Assembly (NCBI RefSeq): GCF_000172155.1
Contig: NZ_ABIZ01000001.1
Location: 5,055,105-5,119,104, forward strand
From: Verrucomicrobium spinosum DSM 4136 = JCM 18804
GTDB taxonomy: Bacteria > Verrucomicrobiota > Verrucomicrobiia > Verrucomicrobiales > Verrucomicrobiaceae
DNA: 64,000 nucleotides
Direction: 5' to 3'
Of the stretch, positions 40,101 to 49,300 are shown piece by piece. Position 1 is the stretch's first letter. Each line of letters begins with the position of its first letter. The notes under the pieces are model-generated. The model saw nothing but the letters and a program-made list of their open reading frames with translations, did not search any database and was not told the origin of the DNA. Position numbers and translations under genes: made by a program.

Positions 40101-40867
40101 TCCGGCTGGACTTCAGCGGCTCAGGGTCACAGCATCCAGGCAATCTGAATGCCACACCCGCCATTGTCAGCAGCGCCGTGCTTTATGTCCTGAGACTCGT
40201 GCTGCAGGAGGATCTGCCGCTCAATGAAGGCCTGCTGGAAGATGTGGAAATGATCCTGCCGGAGGGAAGTTTCCTCAATCCCAACTTCAGTGATGGCCCA
40301 CCGCCAGCCGTGGTGGGAGGCAACACGGAGGTCAGCCAGCGTGTGGTGGACACGCTCCTGAAGGCTCTAGGCGTGCAAGCCTGCAGCCAGGGCACCATGA
40401 ACAACTTCCTCTTTGGAAACACCCGCTTCGGCTACTATGAAACCCTCTGCGGCGGCACCGGAGCTTCAGAGGGCCACGCAGGTGGCAGCGCCCTGCACAG
40501 TCACATGACCAACACCGCCATCACCGATGTGGAGGTGATTGAGCGCCGCTACCCCGTACGGCTTCATCAGTTTGCCATCCGGATCGGCTCTGGCGGCCAC
40601 GGCATTCACTCCGGTGGAGACGGCGTCGTGCGGGAGTTTGAGTTCCTCGAACCCCTCACCGTATCTGTGCTCACCCAGCACCGGGTGACGGCACCCTATG
40701 GACAGCGAGGAGGCGAATCGGGATCCTGCGGTCGTCAAACTCTGGTGCCCGCTGATGGCAGAGCACCCGAGGTTCTCCCCTCCAGCGCCACCTTCACCGT
40801 CCAACCGGGCGATCGCACCATCATGGAAACTCCCGGCGGCGGTGGGTGGGGTGAAAATCAGGCATAG
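37178..40867 (+). CDS. Fused hydantoinase A/B, probable ATP-dependent 5-oxoprolinase
   Basis: 1229 residues from GTG 37178 (PLPLIWKIAADTGGTFTD). The HyuA half has DTGGTFTD, RLATTRATNALLERKG, FDMGGTSTDVARLDG and GGSICHL. The HyuB half begins near residue 715 (FRHRFTSIVEDMGALLRRTA) with NHPAFGGSHLPDVT and GGGGWG at the end. Full-length fusion of about 1250 residues is the 5-oxoprolinase form: 5-oxoproline plus ATP gives glutamate, in glutathione salvage. It is divergent from the bufferin-like operon with a 154-base shared gap. An upstream ATG exists but would add an unrelated 66 residues over that gap. Hydantoinase specificity cannot be excluded. Confidence 0.85.
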   Translation: MPLPLIWKIAADTGGTFTDCHALTPAGEERRVKVLSSGILRARVQGWDEQGAVLAQTWQMQNGFFNGWTLRSASGAGDGSNIRHSRVNKGRLHLEFYETPHPVLPGTLVELTSGEAAPVVGARLLTGTPLGQAFPPLQFRLATTRATNALLERKGTPVAFFVTQGFADLLRIGDQRRPHLFALHHAPREVHYAAVCEVSERLAADGSVIAGLDEAALRAHALGLVESGLVTAAVSLLHSDIQPAHELAVEKILRECGFQHVSLSSRLAPFIRILPRAQSAVANAYLTGPVEQFIRDVATPIAEGHDTVPLSLMTSAAALEPSATIQPKDLLLSGPAAGALGALHAAQRLGYSRIITFDMGGTSTDVARLDGAVAYRFSQTVGGITLLSPSVAIETVAAGGGSICHLTPQGLAVGPQSAGSDPGPACYGKGGPLAITDVNLLLGRFDPARAPIPLSLEAAEARLQELLAATNAQGHAPVNREELLLQLLALATERMADAIRKISVLEGYDPAEYALLAFGGAGPQHACDVAARLGMTTVLAPHHAGILSAVGLQEALPEKFAEKQVLQPLEDMAGSLPDLLAGLASGARSALPDGGQGATMRQLAELRVRGQDTPLQIEFVDSSNLARDFAAKYTHLFGYAPPSTKPVELVSLRVIATSAAPSPARLSDRAALPAPVTGPTLVQDAFSTLLVAPGWTAQDHPALGWVLTREVASKESISASVPSDLFRHRFTSIVEDMGALLRRTALSTNIRERLDYSCALLSPEGRLVVSAPHIPVHLGALGVCVREVLKVCPVQPGDTIITNHPAFGGSHLPDVTLITPVFDTSSNLLGFVANRAHHAEIGGLSPGSMPANARTLPEEGVVIFPQHLRRDGEVLWEEIRSLLMTAPHPTRSVEDNLADLQAQLAANLLGAERLLGLIPDGAAPSVLPQQMQFILDQSSRIMRAFLDRIPAGEAEEPLDDGRLIRVRLAQVDGRLRLDFSGSGSQHPGNLNATPAIVSSAVLYVLRLVLQEDLPLNEGLLEDVEMILPEGSFLNPNFSDGPPPAVVGGNTEVSQRVVDTLLKALGVQACSQGTMNNFLFGNTRFGYYETLCGGTGASEGHAGGSALHSHMTNTAITDVEVIERRYPVRLHQFAIRIGSGGHGIHSGGDGVVREFEFLEPLTVSVLTQHRVTAPYGQRGGESGSCGRQTLVPADGRAPEVLPSSATFTVQPGDRTIMETPGGGGWGENQA

Positions 40868-41133
40868 CAACATCGACTCCCTCAACGAGTGGGTGCTGCC
40901 CTTTCCCATACAGGCCGGTCAGATTCACGAGAGGGAAGTCAGGGCCACCTAGCGTTCGGCCCCGCTGACTGACGAGAAACAGAAGCGCCTCCTTGGACCC
41001 ACTGAGAAAGCCACAGTCTGAACTGGCGAGACGACATCCGACTGGCAATAGGTCCGGATCATCAATCGAACGGGATCAAAAATGGAACCCATGCGCTGAC
41101 GGTCAGCGGGGCGCACAAAAACCCATGAATGCC

Positions 41134-41583
41134 CTAGGCATCTCTGGCCGTGGAGGGGACGATGAGCACGGGACAGGGCGCATGCTTCAGCACCTCTGTG
41201 GTGGCAGTGCCCACCAGAAAGTTATACAGCGCCCCATGCCCGTGGGTGCCCATCAGGATGAGATCAGCGTCATGCTGCACGGCCTCCGCCACAATGGACT
41301 CCACCGTGGCTCCACGCAGTTGCTTGGTGGTCGTCTGCACACCGAACTTGGTGAGCGACTCGCCCAGCGAATCAAGCTTCTCCCGGTCCGTCGCTATTTC
41401 CTCGTCCGTCGGTTCCCGCAAGAGGGTCGGGGAGGCCACCCCGATTCCCACCACCGTTGATTCTTTGGGGACGACATGCACCACGATGACGTGGCTGCCA
41501 AAGGCATGCGCCAGTTTGTGTGCCTGCTTGAGGATCTTGAATGTCAGATCCGAGAAGTCCACGAGTGCAACAATGGTTTTCAT
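41134..41583 (-). CDS. Universal stress protein, UspA family
   Basis: 149 residues. Starts KTIVALVDFSD, ends with the ATP-binding pattern MGTHGHGALYNFLVGTATTE then VLKHAPCPVLIVP (G-2x-G-9x-G-S/T). Single USP domain; family length is 140-160. Cytoplasmic stress-survival protein that binds ATP. It stands alone, convergent with the oxoprolinase. Confidence 0.92.
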   Translation of the reverse strand: MKTIVALVDFSDLTFKILKQAHKLAHAFGSHVIVVHVVPKESTVVGIGVASPTLLREPTDEEIATDREKLDSLGESLTKFGVQTTTKQLRGATVESIVAEAVQHDADLILMGTHGHGALYNFLVGTATTEVLKHAPCPVLIVPSTARDA

Positions 41584-41666
41584 AAAGTCTCTGACCAGCC
41601 GCAGGGCCGGGTGTTTGTTTCATCCCTTTGTATTTTCAAGCCGCTGGCGTGAGCGCACTCCGAATG

Positions 41667-42815
41667 TTATTTCTCTGCCACCGTCGTAGGGGCAGCAATC
41701 GGTGGCACCGTGGCAGTCCCCGGCACGGAACTGACGCGCCACGCCGGCTTGCCAGGGATGCGTTCGGCTTCAATTTCACACAACTTCAATCGCCGCTCGA
41801 AGGCCTCCTGCGAGGGATTAAACTGGAAAGCTTCCAGCAGGCACACGGTGGCCATAAGGCCCTCATCGTTGTCGGCGATCTCCGCGATCCACGGGTGGAA
41901 GGTCGTGAACCTAGTGGACAAGATCAGGCTCGTGTCCTGCTCTTTTTGCCCCAACACCTTGCGAAACCACCCGGAGAAATGCACATCTGATTTACACGAA
42001 GCCCAGCTCACGATGTAGGGTTTGGCCTTGGACTTGGCAAGAGCGGAGGATAGCGAGGCCAGACCGGGGCGTGTGTTCCGGTACGGGGTGTAGTCCACCC
42101 GGTGAAGGTACTTCCCCCCATCCGGCTTGATCTCGGGCGGAAAGGTATCCGGGCCTCCGCCTTCGCGGGAGTGGCCCACGTAGAGCATGACCTCTGCCTC
42201 TGAGGCCGCCTTTTGCATGAACTTCAGCGCTTCCTCGCTGCACTTCACCTGCTCCAGATACTCGGCCCCTATGTTACGGGCAAAGCTGGTGGTCCGGGCG
42301 CTCCAGATCACAGCGATGTTGAGCCGGCGTCCATTGGTGCCGACACCCTCAAACAAACGCAGGTTTCGCGCTTCAATCGTCACCCCCAGTTGCTCACGCT
42401 TCTCCTCAGTTGGCTCCACCGGCTTGTAGCCAGCCTTCTTCAGATAGTCCATGAAATGCTCCGCACGAAAGGGGTCATTCACATGGCGGATGTCTGCCGA
42501 ATTATCGTAGCCAAAGACCACCCGTATGTCCGCCTCATTGTCGTTGGCAAACACACGCTGGAGGTTGCGCTCAAACGGCGTGAGCGGTGCAACGGGCGGC
42601 GAGGGTGGCACCAGAGAGACGGCAGGAGGAGATACAGAAGCCTCCGGAGGCAGGAGGGAGAGAGGCGGAGAGGTTGCGGAAGATGCCATCGCCCCCGCAG
42701 ATGCTGGGAGCTCAGATGCCGATAGGCCCGGGTGGAGTGCCAACAACCCCACCCCCACAGCCATGGTAGCACCACTCCAACGGCGGAGGGCTTGGCTGCC
42801 TGATCGGAGATGCAT
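41667..42815 (-). CDS. Secreted protein with caspase-like His/Cys pattern
   Basis: 382 residues from ATG 42815 (MHLRSGSQALRRWSG); ATG 42830 is an alternative. N-terminal signal or anchor at about 12-33, then a Pro/Ser/Ala-rich linker (40-80). The globular part has EVMLYVGHSREGGGPD (His215) and AKPYIVSWASCKSDVHF (Cys274). A hydrophobic strand ending GH-S and a second ending S-x-C are the hallmark of clan CD peptidases (caspase, gingipain). The spacing (59 residues) is usual for that fold. The rest is unfamiliar. Peptidase activity is inferred from this pattern only. Confidence 0.5.
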   Translation of the reverse strand: MHLRSGSQALRRWSGATMAVGVGLLALHPGLSASELPASAGAMASSATSPPLSLLPPEASVSPPAVSLVPPSPPVAPLTPFERNLQRVFANDNEADIRVVFGYDNSADIRHVNDPFRAEHFMDYLKKAGYKPVEPTEEKREQLGVTIEARNLRLFEGVGTNGRRLNIAVIWSARTTSFARNIGAEYLEQVKCSEEALKFMQKAASEAEVMLYVGHSREGGGPDTFPPEIKPDGGKYLHRVDYTPYRNTRPGLASLSSALAKSKAKPYIVSWASCKSDVHFSGWFRKVLGQKEQDTSLILSTRFTTFHPWIAEIADNDEGLMATVCLLEAFQFNPSQEAFERRLKLCEIEAERIPGKPAWRVSSVPGTATVPPIAAPTTVAEK

Positions 42816-43068
42816 GATGAGGGGGGACATGCAATGCCCGGGATGTCCTGGGGCGAATGACTGAATTCTACCACATGGAGCGGGGTGATCAAGATCCGAC
42901 CGTTTCATCTTCAGGGACATGCGGGGTTGCCTGAAGATCGTGTGACACCCAGGCGCTGGTGGCACTCCAGCGCAAAATCTCGGACTTCACCAATCGCAAA
43001 GGCGTAATCTCCTCCCAGACATTTCGTGTCCCTGGTTTTTTGCCTGCGTAAATCCCCCAGCCTGCTTC

Positions 43069-44106
43069 ATGGATCCCCTGACCCACTCTTTTCTTGGCAT
43101 CTCCACCGCCCTGTTGGTGGCACGTCACGGCACCCCGCGGGGCCAAGCGGCCTTGGCCGGCCTGGCAGCGGGGCTCCTGCCGGATACGGATGTCTTTCTG
43201 CGCAATGCCGCCGACCCGCTCTTTTTCATCGAGTACCACCGGCACTTCACGCACAGTCTGGCATTTTCACCCGTGATCGCCGCGCTGGCGGCAGGCATCG
43301 CCTGGTTGATCTATCGAGTGATCGCCCGTCGCCGTATCTCCCTGATCCCGCTCCTGTTCCCTGCATGGTTGGCAGGACTAAGCCATATTTTTTGTGATCT
43401 CTGGACCAGCTATGGCACCCGGGTGTGGTGGCCCTTTTCAGATGCCCGTGTCTCGCTCGACTGGGTGGCGGTGGTGGATCCCCTGCTGACACTCCCGCTG
43501 CTGGTGCTGACAGCTCTAGCACTCACAGGGAAAAGAAACGCCCGGAAGTACGCCGCCCTGGCCCTGGCCTGCGTAGGTTGCTACTTGGGGCTGGCGATCA
43601 TGCAGCATCACCGCGCAACGACGGCGGTGCATCAATGGCTGGCCCAGTCCGACTCTCCCTCCCCAGCCCCTGTGCAGATCACGGTCAAGCCCTCGATCGC
43701 AAACATCATCGTCTGGAGGGCGTTGATCCGGGATCCCGAGGGTGTGCGGGTCATGGCCGTTCGTTGTGGCCTTGGCGCATCGGAGATCCTGAACTCTTCG
43801 CCCCCCCACTACGCGGCCTTTGCCACCCCGGCCGAAGCTGCGGACGCCTTCGGTTTGTCGGCAGACTCAGCCCAGGCTTCGGACATCCAGCGGTTCTTCC
43901 ATTTCTCCGATGACTGGGTAGGCGTGCATCCCCAGCACCCGCAAGTACTGGGTGACCTCCGCTACGCTTCACTGCCAGACGACATCCGCCCACTCTGGGG
44001 CATCCGCCTGCAACCCGCGCATCCCGAAGCCCGGGTGGAGTGGCAACAGTTCACGGAAATGGAACCCGGAGCCGTGAAGCGACTGTGGGGGATGATTTGG
44101 AAGTAG
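43069..44106 (+). CDS. YdjM-family membrane-bound hydrolase-like protein
   Basis: 345 residues. The start MDPLTHSFLGISTALL with GLLPDTDVF, EYHRHFTHSLAFSP and LSHIFCDLWTSYGTRVWWPF is the DUF457/YdjM pattern of conserved His/Asp in membrane segments. About five membrane helices occupy residues 10-180. The C-terminal ~165 residues are soluble. Proteins of this type are annotated as metal-dependent hydrolases, though the activity is little studied. The ribosome site is not obvious. Confidence 0.85.
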   Translation: MDPLTHSFLGISTALLVARHGTPRGQAALAGLAAGLLPDTDVFLRNAADPLFFIEYHRHFTHSLAFSPVIAALAAGIAWLIYRVIARRRISLIPLLFPAWLAGLSHIFCDLWTSYGTRVWWPFSDARVSLDWVAVVDPLLTLPLLVLTALALTGKRNARKYAALALACVGCYLGLAIMQHHRATTAVHQWLAQSDSPSPAPVQITVKPSIANIIVWRALIRDPEGVRVMAVRCGLGASEILNSSPPHYAAFATPAEAADAFGLSADSAQASDIQRFFHFSDDWVGVHPQHPQVLGDLRYASLPDDIRPLWGIRLQPAHPEARVEWQQFTEMEPGAVKRLWGMIWK

Positions 44107-44180
44107 GGTTAAGAGTTAGATGTTAGACGTTATGCGACAGGAGAAGATCCCGTAACCCATAACCCATAACTCTTACCCCC
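44105..44180. repeat. Low-complexity TAAC-word repeat
   Basis: GGGTTAAGAGTTAGATG, then GTTAGACGTTATG, and later CCCGTAACCCATAACCC with ATAACTCTTACCCC. These lie between convergent genes. They are words of the same type as at 103-131 but in both orientations. They could weakly pair (GGGTTA/TAACCC). No T-run terminator. Confidence 0.5.
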
Positions 44181-44182
44181 CT

Positions 44183-44836
44183 TCACGGAATCCTGAACAC
44201 CTTCCCATTCGTGGGATCCTTGGCCAGAGAGCCGGGATTGAGACCCGAGACGTCCAGCTCGGTGTAGGGTGGATAGGGACTCTTTACGCGGCCGGCAGTT
44301 TTGGCGCGGGTGGCCGTTTTGATGTCCTTGGGGTCCGTCTTGGGCGTACCCGTGTCCGGCTTAGGACCTGAGGGCACGACGTCATCCCTCAGCCTGGGCT
44401 GAGGCTGAGGTTGGGGCTCTGTCGGAGTCCGTTCCTGGGTTTCATCAGCAGCACTCTGGCGATCTTCTTCCCGCGCGCTGTGCTCATCATCCAACTCTTC
44501 ATCACGCTCGTCACGGAGATACTCGTTCCTCCCGCCGTGATGAGGTCCACGTGGACCGTAGTTGTAGTAGTTGTCTCTCCTGCGATTGCTCCGGGGGGAA
44601 TGCTCATAACGGTCGCCATACTGGTAGCCTTCGTCATAGTAGCGGCCAGGGCCTTGCCGCTGCCGCTGATTGTAGCGACTGGGCGGAGGCCCCCCTTCCG
44701 GCCCCGGTTCCACCATGTAGGATGGCGGTTCATCATATCCGTAGTCGTAGGGGTCATAGACGCAGCCTGCCGCTGTCACGAGAAGCAGGACAGACAGGCT
44801 GGAAAGTTTTAGACGTCGCAGAGGGGGAAAATCCAT
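44183..44836 (-). CDS. Tyr/Arg-rich lipoprotein with C-terminal DPxTGK-like motif
   Basis: 217 residues from ATG 44836 (MDFPPLRRLKLSSLSVLL). Lipobox VTAAGC. The middle is low complexity: Tyr/Gly/Arg-rich (RYYDEGYQYGDRYEH), then acidic (DERDEELDDEHSAREED), then Pro/Gln. The C-terminus GRVKSPYPPYTELDVSGL followed by NPGSLAKDPTNGKVFRIP closely matches the neighbour at 44914. Envelope protein of unknown role, paralogous to the neighbour at its C-terminus only. Confidence 0.68.
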   Translation of the reverse strand: MDFPPLRRLKLSSLSVLLLVTAAGCVYDPYDYGYDEPPSYMVEPGPEGGPPPSRYNQRQRQGPGRYYDEGYQYGDRYEHSPRSNRRRDNYYNYGPRGPHHGGRNEYLRDERDEELDDEHSAREEDRQSAADETQERTPTEPQPQPQPRLRDDVVPSGPKPDTGTPKTDPKDIKTATRAKTAGRVKSPYPPYTELDVSGLNPGSLAKDPTNGKVFRIP

Positions 44837-44913
44837 GGTTGAGTGATTGGACGCAGCAGATCGAAAATAACTCAATCTACCAGAGGATCGCGTTCTCCCA
44901 CCTCTGTGAGTTT

Positions 44914-45648
44914 CTAAGGAATCCGGAAAACCTTGCCCGTAGCAGGATCTCTTGCCAGAGAGCCAGGGAGGACTCCCCCAGAATCCAGTTCCAAATACGG
45001 TGGATACGGGCTGCGTACTCTGCCGAAGGTGCTGCTCCGGGTCCCCGTCTTGATATCCGCGGGGTCCATGGGCATAGGCTGCACGGGTACGGGCGCAATG
45101 GCGGATGCCGGCCTCTGGGCACCCACCGGAGCCCCATCGCGGGGCAAGGGCAGGGTTTCGTACCCCGTTTCCATCTGTCGAATCGGGTAGCCTGTTTTCT
45201 TGTCGAAATGCACGGGGTCCATCGGAGCCACATCCTGCCTCAGCAAGGTCGTCGAACTCTCGGTGATGGGCGCACGGCGCGAGCCTTGATCATACTTGGG
45301 GCGCTGTGGAATGCCCGGTGCGTCTCCGTTGTTGAGATTCCCAAAGAAACCCGAACCGCCGGAGTCCTGAGTGGCACCCGTCTGCGCCACGTAGGCTCCG
45401 CCTCCGGCTGCTCCGGGAGGCAAGGCAGGCTGACCGGGCAGCGGCACCCCATCGGGCCCTAGGGCAACCTGGCCAGGCACGACACCTGCCTGTGCTTGAG
45501 CCTGCTGTGCTTTCCGCGCTCCAGAGTTGGCCTTCATGCGAGCCGCCCATTGCGGCCCCTGACCACTGGGACTCTGCAGGCCGATGCAACTTGCCAACGC
45601 CAGGCCACAAACGATTGAAGTGAGGAATGAAGAGGCATTGGATTTCAT
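44914..45648 (-). CDS. Lipoprotein-like protein with C-terminal DPxTGK motif
   Basis: 244 residues from ATG 45648 (MKSNASSFLTSIVCGLAL). Signal with LASC lipobox. Gly/Pro/Ala/Gln-rich body, with FDKKTGYPIRQMETGYETLP in the middle. The C-terminus GRVRSPYPPYLELDSGG then VLPGSLARDPATGKVFRIP is nearly identical in pattern to the adjacent gene, so a tandem duplication with divergent bodies is likely. A FDKKTGYPI stretch may be a weaker internal copy of the motif. Located 77 bases upstream of the paralogue, same strand. Confidence 0.68.
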   Translation of the reverse strand: MKSNASSFLTSIVCGLALASCIGLQSPSGQGPQWAARMKANSGARKAQQAQAQAGVVPGQVALGPDGVPLPGQPALPPGAAGGGAYVAQTGATQDSGGSGFFGNLNNGDAPGIPQRPKYDQGSRRAPITESSTTLLRQDVAPMDPVHFDKKTGYPIRQMETGYETLPLPRDGAPVGAQRPASAIAPVPVQPMPMDPADIKTGTRSSTFGRVRSPYPPYLELDSGGVLPGSLARDPATGKVFRIP

Positions 45649-45776
45649 GGCAGATGGGCAGTGCATCCTGAAGACATGGGCAAAACTCCAGCCCCCGACG
45701 CCCCCTTTCATACCGCTGGAAGAAATTCCCGGCAATGAGAGAATTGGGTGAGCGAGAAGAGGCGGCAACGAGGTAT

Positions 45777-46312
45777 CAGTCGTGGATGCGTTCATCAGAA
45801 CGCGTTCAGGCAGCTTGCCACCCATGTGACCCGCTGCCCACCCCACAGGGCCACGCCACCCTTCCGCACTTTCACAAGTGCAGCTACGAGCTTCCGTTGC
45901 GCGGCCAGTGAGAGTCAGTCGTGGATGCGTTCGTCAGAACGCGTTCAGGCAGCTTGCCACCCATGTGACCCGCTGCCCACCCCACAGGGCCACGCCACCC
46001 TTCCGCACTTTCACAAGTGCAGCTACGAGCTTCCGTTGCGCGGCCAGTGAGAGTCAGTCGTGGATGCGTTCGTCAGAACGCGTTCAGGCAGCTTGCCACC
46101 CATGACCCGCTGCCCACCCCACAGGGCCACGCCACCCTTCCGCACTTTCACAAGTGCAGCTACGAGCTTCCGTTGCGCGGCCAATGAGAGTCAGTCGTGG
46201 ATGCGTTCGTCAGACCCCGTTCAGGCAGCTTGCCACCCATGGACCCACTCCCACCCACAGGCCCGCGCCGCCCTCCGCACTTTCACAAGGGCAGCCACGG
46301 GCTTCCTCCGTC
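45777..46312. repeat. Four tandem REPIN-like units (array 2)
   Basis: Units at 45777-45915, 45916-46054, 46055-46191 and 46192-46312. The first three are almost identical (139, 139 and 137 bases) and the fourth is degenerate. Each starts CAGTCGTGGATGCGTTC then GTCAGAACGCG, a GTGG plus hairpin ATGCGTT/AACGCGT. Near the end, read on the minus strand, is GTAGCTGCACTTGTGAA then AGTGCGG, a GTAG plus hairpin. So each unit has two inverted GTRG hairpins. The near identity of three copies points to recent amplification. It lies between a lipoprotein gene and the 3' end of the macroglobulin gene. Confidence 0.75.
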
Positions 46313-46316
46313 ACTA

Positions 46317-49300
46317 TCACTCTTCCACCACCACACTCCGCTCCTCGGCATTCCCCTTCAGCTCCGGCGCGTACATACCCTCGATCACACTGGGCAGGGC
46401 GCTGAACTTCCCGGGAATTTCAGCGCGGAGACGATAGGTCAAAGACTGCTTCCCGCGAGGCAACCTCTCCAGGTAGTGCGTCACCTTTTCATCGCGGAAC
46501 TCGCGATAGGTGTTCAGCCCCTGGCTCCAGAAGTAGCCGCTCTGCAGATCCACCGCTTCACATCCGGCGGGCTTGAAGTCCTCCAGCATGAGGTACTCGT
46601 AGTCGTTCTTGCTCTCCGTGATGAGTTCCACTTCCAGCAGGTCGCCGCTTTTCACGGTGGCCTCAGGTCCCAGGGGTTCGCGGCGATAACGCGACCCCTG
46701 CTGCTTGAGAGCCTGGCCATGAGCACCCGACACCAGGTCCTGCGTTTTCTCCGGTACCAGCTTGTAGAGGTTCCGCTGCACCTTCACTTCCAGCCCGGCC
46801 GCCCGGAGGTGATCTTCCAGGGTGAAGCAGGCGAGGTAAGCGTTGGCGTACAATGGCCCCGCCCCTTTGCGACGGATCTCAAGCTGGTGTTTGCCAGCGG
46901 TGAGCGCCTCACCCTCGATCACGAAGGCGTGGTCGAAGGAGAACAGGTTGTCCTTGTTGATGGGGGCCTCTTTGACCTTCTTGCCATCCAGCCACAGCTC
47001 CACCAGCAGGTCAGGGGCGGTCTCACCGGAGGACTTGATGTACTTGGCCAAGGCGCTGATGGCCGCCGCCGTGTCGCGCGTGCTCTTCCAGTAGTTCCCA
47101 TGCTTTCGATTGTTCAGCAGGTACTTCACCAGACGGGATGCCACAGGATCCTTGCCGTCCTTGATGAGCCGTAGCTTCAGGTACGCTGCCAGGGTCTCGG
47201 TCTCGTCGTCATACCAGTACCACCACCGCTGGTCGTTGCCGAAGTCCAGCCACGCGGTCTGGTTCTCCTCATCCTGTTTCTGGAACTGCTCCAGATTGCG
47301 GATGATCATGTCCCGACGCTCCGTCTCCTTGACGGTGGCGCAGGCCAGCCCCACGAGGGCCTGCATCGATTTCGAGAGCTTGAGGCGGTCGTTGTAGAGG
47401 TGGGTGCGCATGCCTTTATTTCCGCGCTCCCCGGCAACCAGGGCGGCGTGCACCAGGGCGTCTTCATTGTCCGCCTGGAATTTGTGATCCTGCGTCTTCT
47501 CCGGCAGGTTCAGGCGGCGCAATTCCTTCTCCTCATGACGTGACAGCCAGTCCAGCCCGCGGCTGAGCATGCCAGCAGGCACCTCTGCACCGGCGGCACG
47601 CGCCTGTAGCAGGCCTTCCACCACTTGGGCCGTCAGATGTGCGGTTCCCTGGGCGGCACCGGGCCACCATCCCCACCCGCCGTCGTTCGCCTGCATGGAC
47701 TCCAGCCGCTCCACCCCGGCAGCGGCCATCTTTTTGACGACTTTCTCGTCGAAGACCGGATCCTGATCGTTCTTGCGATAGCGCCGCCACTGCTGGGCGC
47801 GTTTGACGGGATCTCCCAGCTCCTGGGCATTCAAGTTCACGCCCTTGTCCCGAATGGCTTTAAGATCCAGGCCCAGGTCCAGCAGCACCTTCTGGGTGAT
47901 CACTGTGGGCACAAACCGGTTCAACGTCTGCTCCGTGCAACCATGCGGATAGCTCACGAGGAAAGGCAGGGCATCCACCATGGCGGCGGCCAGGCTGGGG
48001 CTGTAGCGCACCTCGAACCGCGTCTGGGCGGGACGGCGCATTTCCGGCACTTCAAAGGTTATGGTCCCCTGCCCCTGATCCGGGCGGATGGCCAGGCTCC
48101 AGGCGTCCTGTCGCAACATGCCATGCACATAGACGGGGAATTTCTTCTCCACCGCGTCACTTTCCCCAGCGGCCAGGGCCTTCATGCGGACGGTTGCCTC
48201 ACCCTCGGCAATCACCTTGACCCGCCAGTCAAACCGGTGCTCGCCACCGGGGGCAATCTCAAACCGTTGCTCGGTGGCCTGCCCCTCCAGCGGAGCGAGC
48301 GTCCTGCCATCGAGTTCGAGGACCGCACGCACGTTTTGCTTCTCCTTCAGATCATTGTGCACGATGCCGGAGAGCACCACCTCATCCTTCTCAACAAAGA
48401 AGCGCGGGGCCTGCATGCGCACGAGCAGGTCCTTGCGACTGATGACCTCCACCGAGGCCTCGCCCACCTCCGTGTTGGGCCCCAGGACCCAGGCGCGAAG
48501 CTTCCAGGTGGTGAGATCATCCGGAAAATGCACCGGAAGACTGACCTTGCCCTGCGCGTCTGTGGTCGCCGCGGCATGCCACACCAGCAAATCGGCGAAG
48601 TCCTGGCGAATCATGGGCACGGCCTCGTCCGCTCCACCCGCCGTTTGATTGGCAGCCAGGAGCCCGTCAATGGAGCCGGCCATGGCTTTCGACTTGGCTG
48701 CCTCCATGGGCATGGCTGTGGCCGCCATGGGCGCTGCGGCGGGCACAACCGGCGACGCCGCGAAGCTGTCGTAGTCTGCTCTGCCCGAACCGGACCATCC
48801 CCTCCCGAACCCGCTTATGCTCCCTCCGCCGGCAAACATTATCCGGCCGAGGTATTGGGTCCCAAACATCCCCACCGGCTCCCAAGTCAACCCATACACG
48901 GAGATTCGCGAGTTCACAGTGTTCAGGGAACTCATCCCCGCCACATGGTGATTCCGCTTCCACCCCCAGAAGAAATCGCGCACGTTGGGCACGTTGCTTC
49001 CGCCAGAAATGTACTCGAGGGCCTTGTCATACCCGGTCAGGATGACCGGCCCCTGCACCGGGGTGCCATCGGGGTGCTTTACCTGGATCTGTACCGTGCC
49101 ATCCGCTTGCGGTTTATAAGTCTCTTGTGAAGGGGTGACGCTCACGTCCGCAATCCTTTTACCGGGCGGCACCGGCACCTGCACCACCCGGGTGTGGATC
49201 TTGGCTCCATGAACTGTCACCACCTCCAGGAAAAAGTTGGGCTGGTCTTTCGAGCCCACGGGCAGGCTGAAGCGGGTGGACTTCCCCTGGGCCAGCGTAA

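Noticed and set aside
45777-46312. CRISPR array
   Set aside because: The whole ~139-base unit is repeated, with no short repeat/variable spacer pattern and no cas genes.
45748-46437. Repeat-protein gene across array 2 (repeated MDAFVRTRSGS-like peptide)
   Set aside because: The open frames merely follow the DNA repeat. The unit lengths 139 and 137 are not multiples of three, so the frame shifts between units.
47625-49130. 501-residue plus-strand frame inside the macroglobulin gene
   Set aside because: Antisense to a gene with an intact thioester motif; Gly/His/Arg-rich translation without family features.
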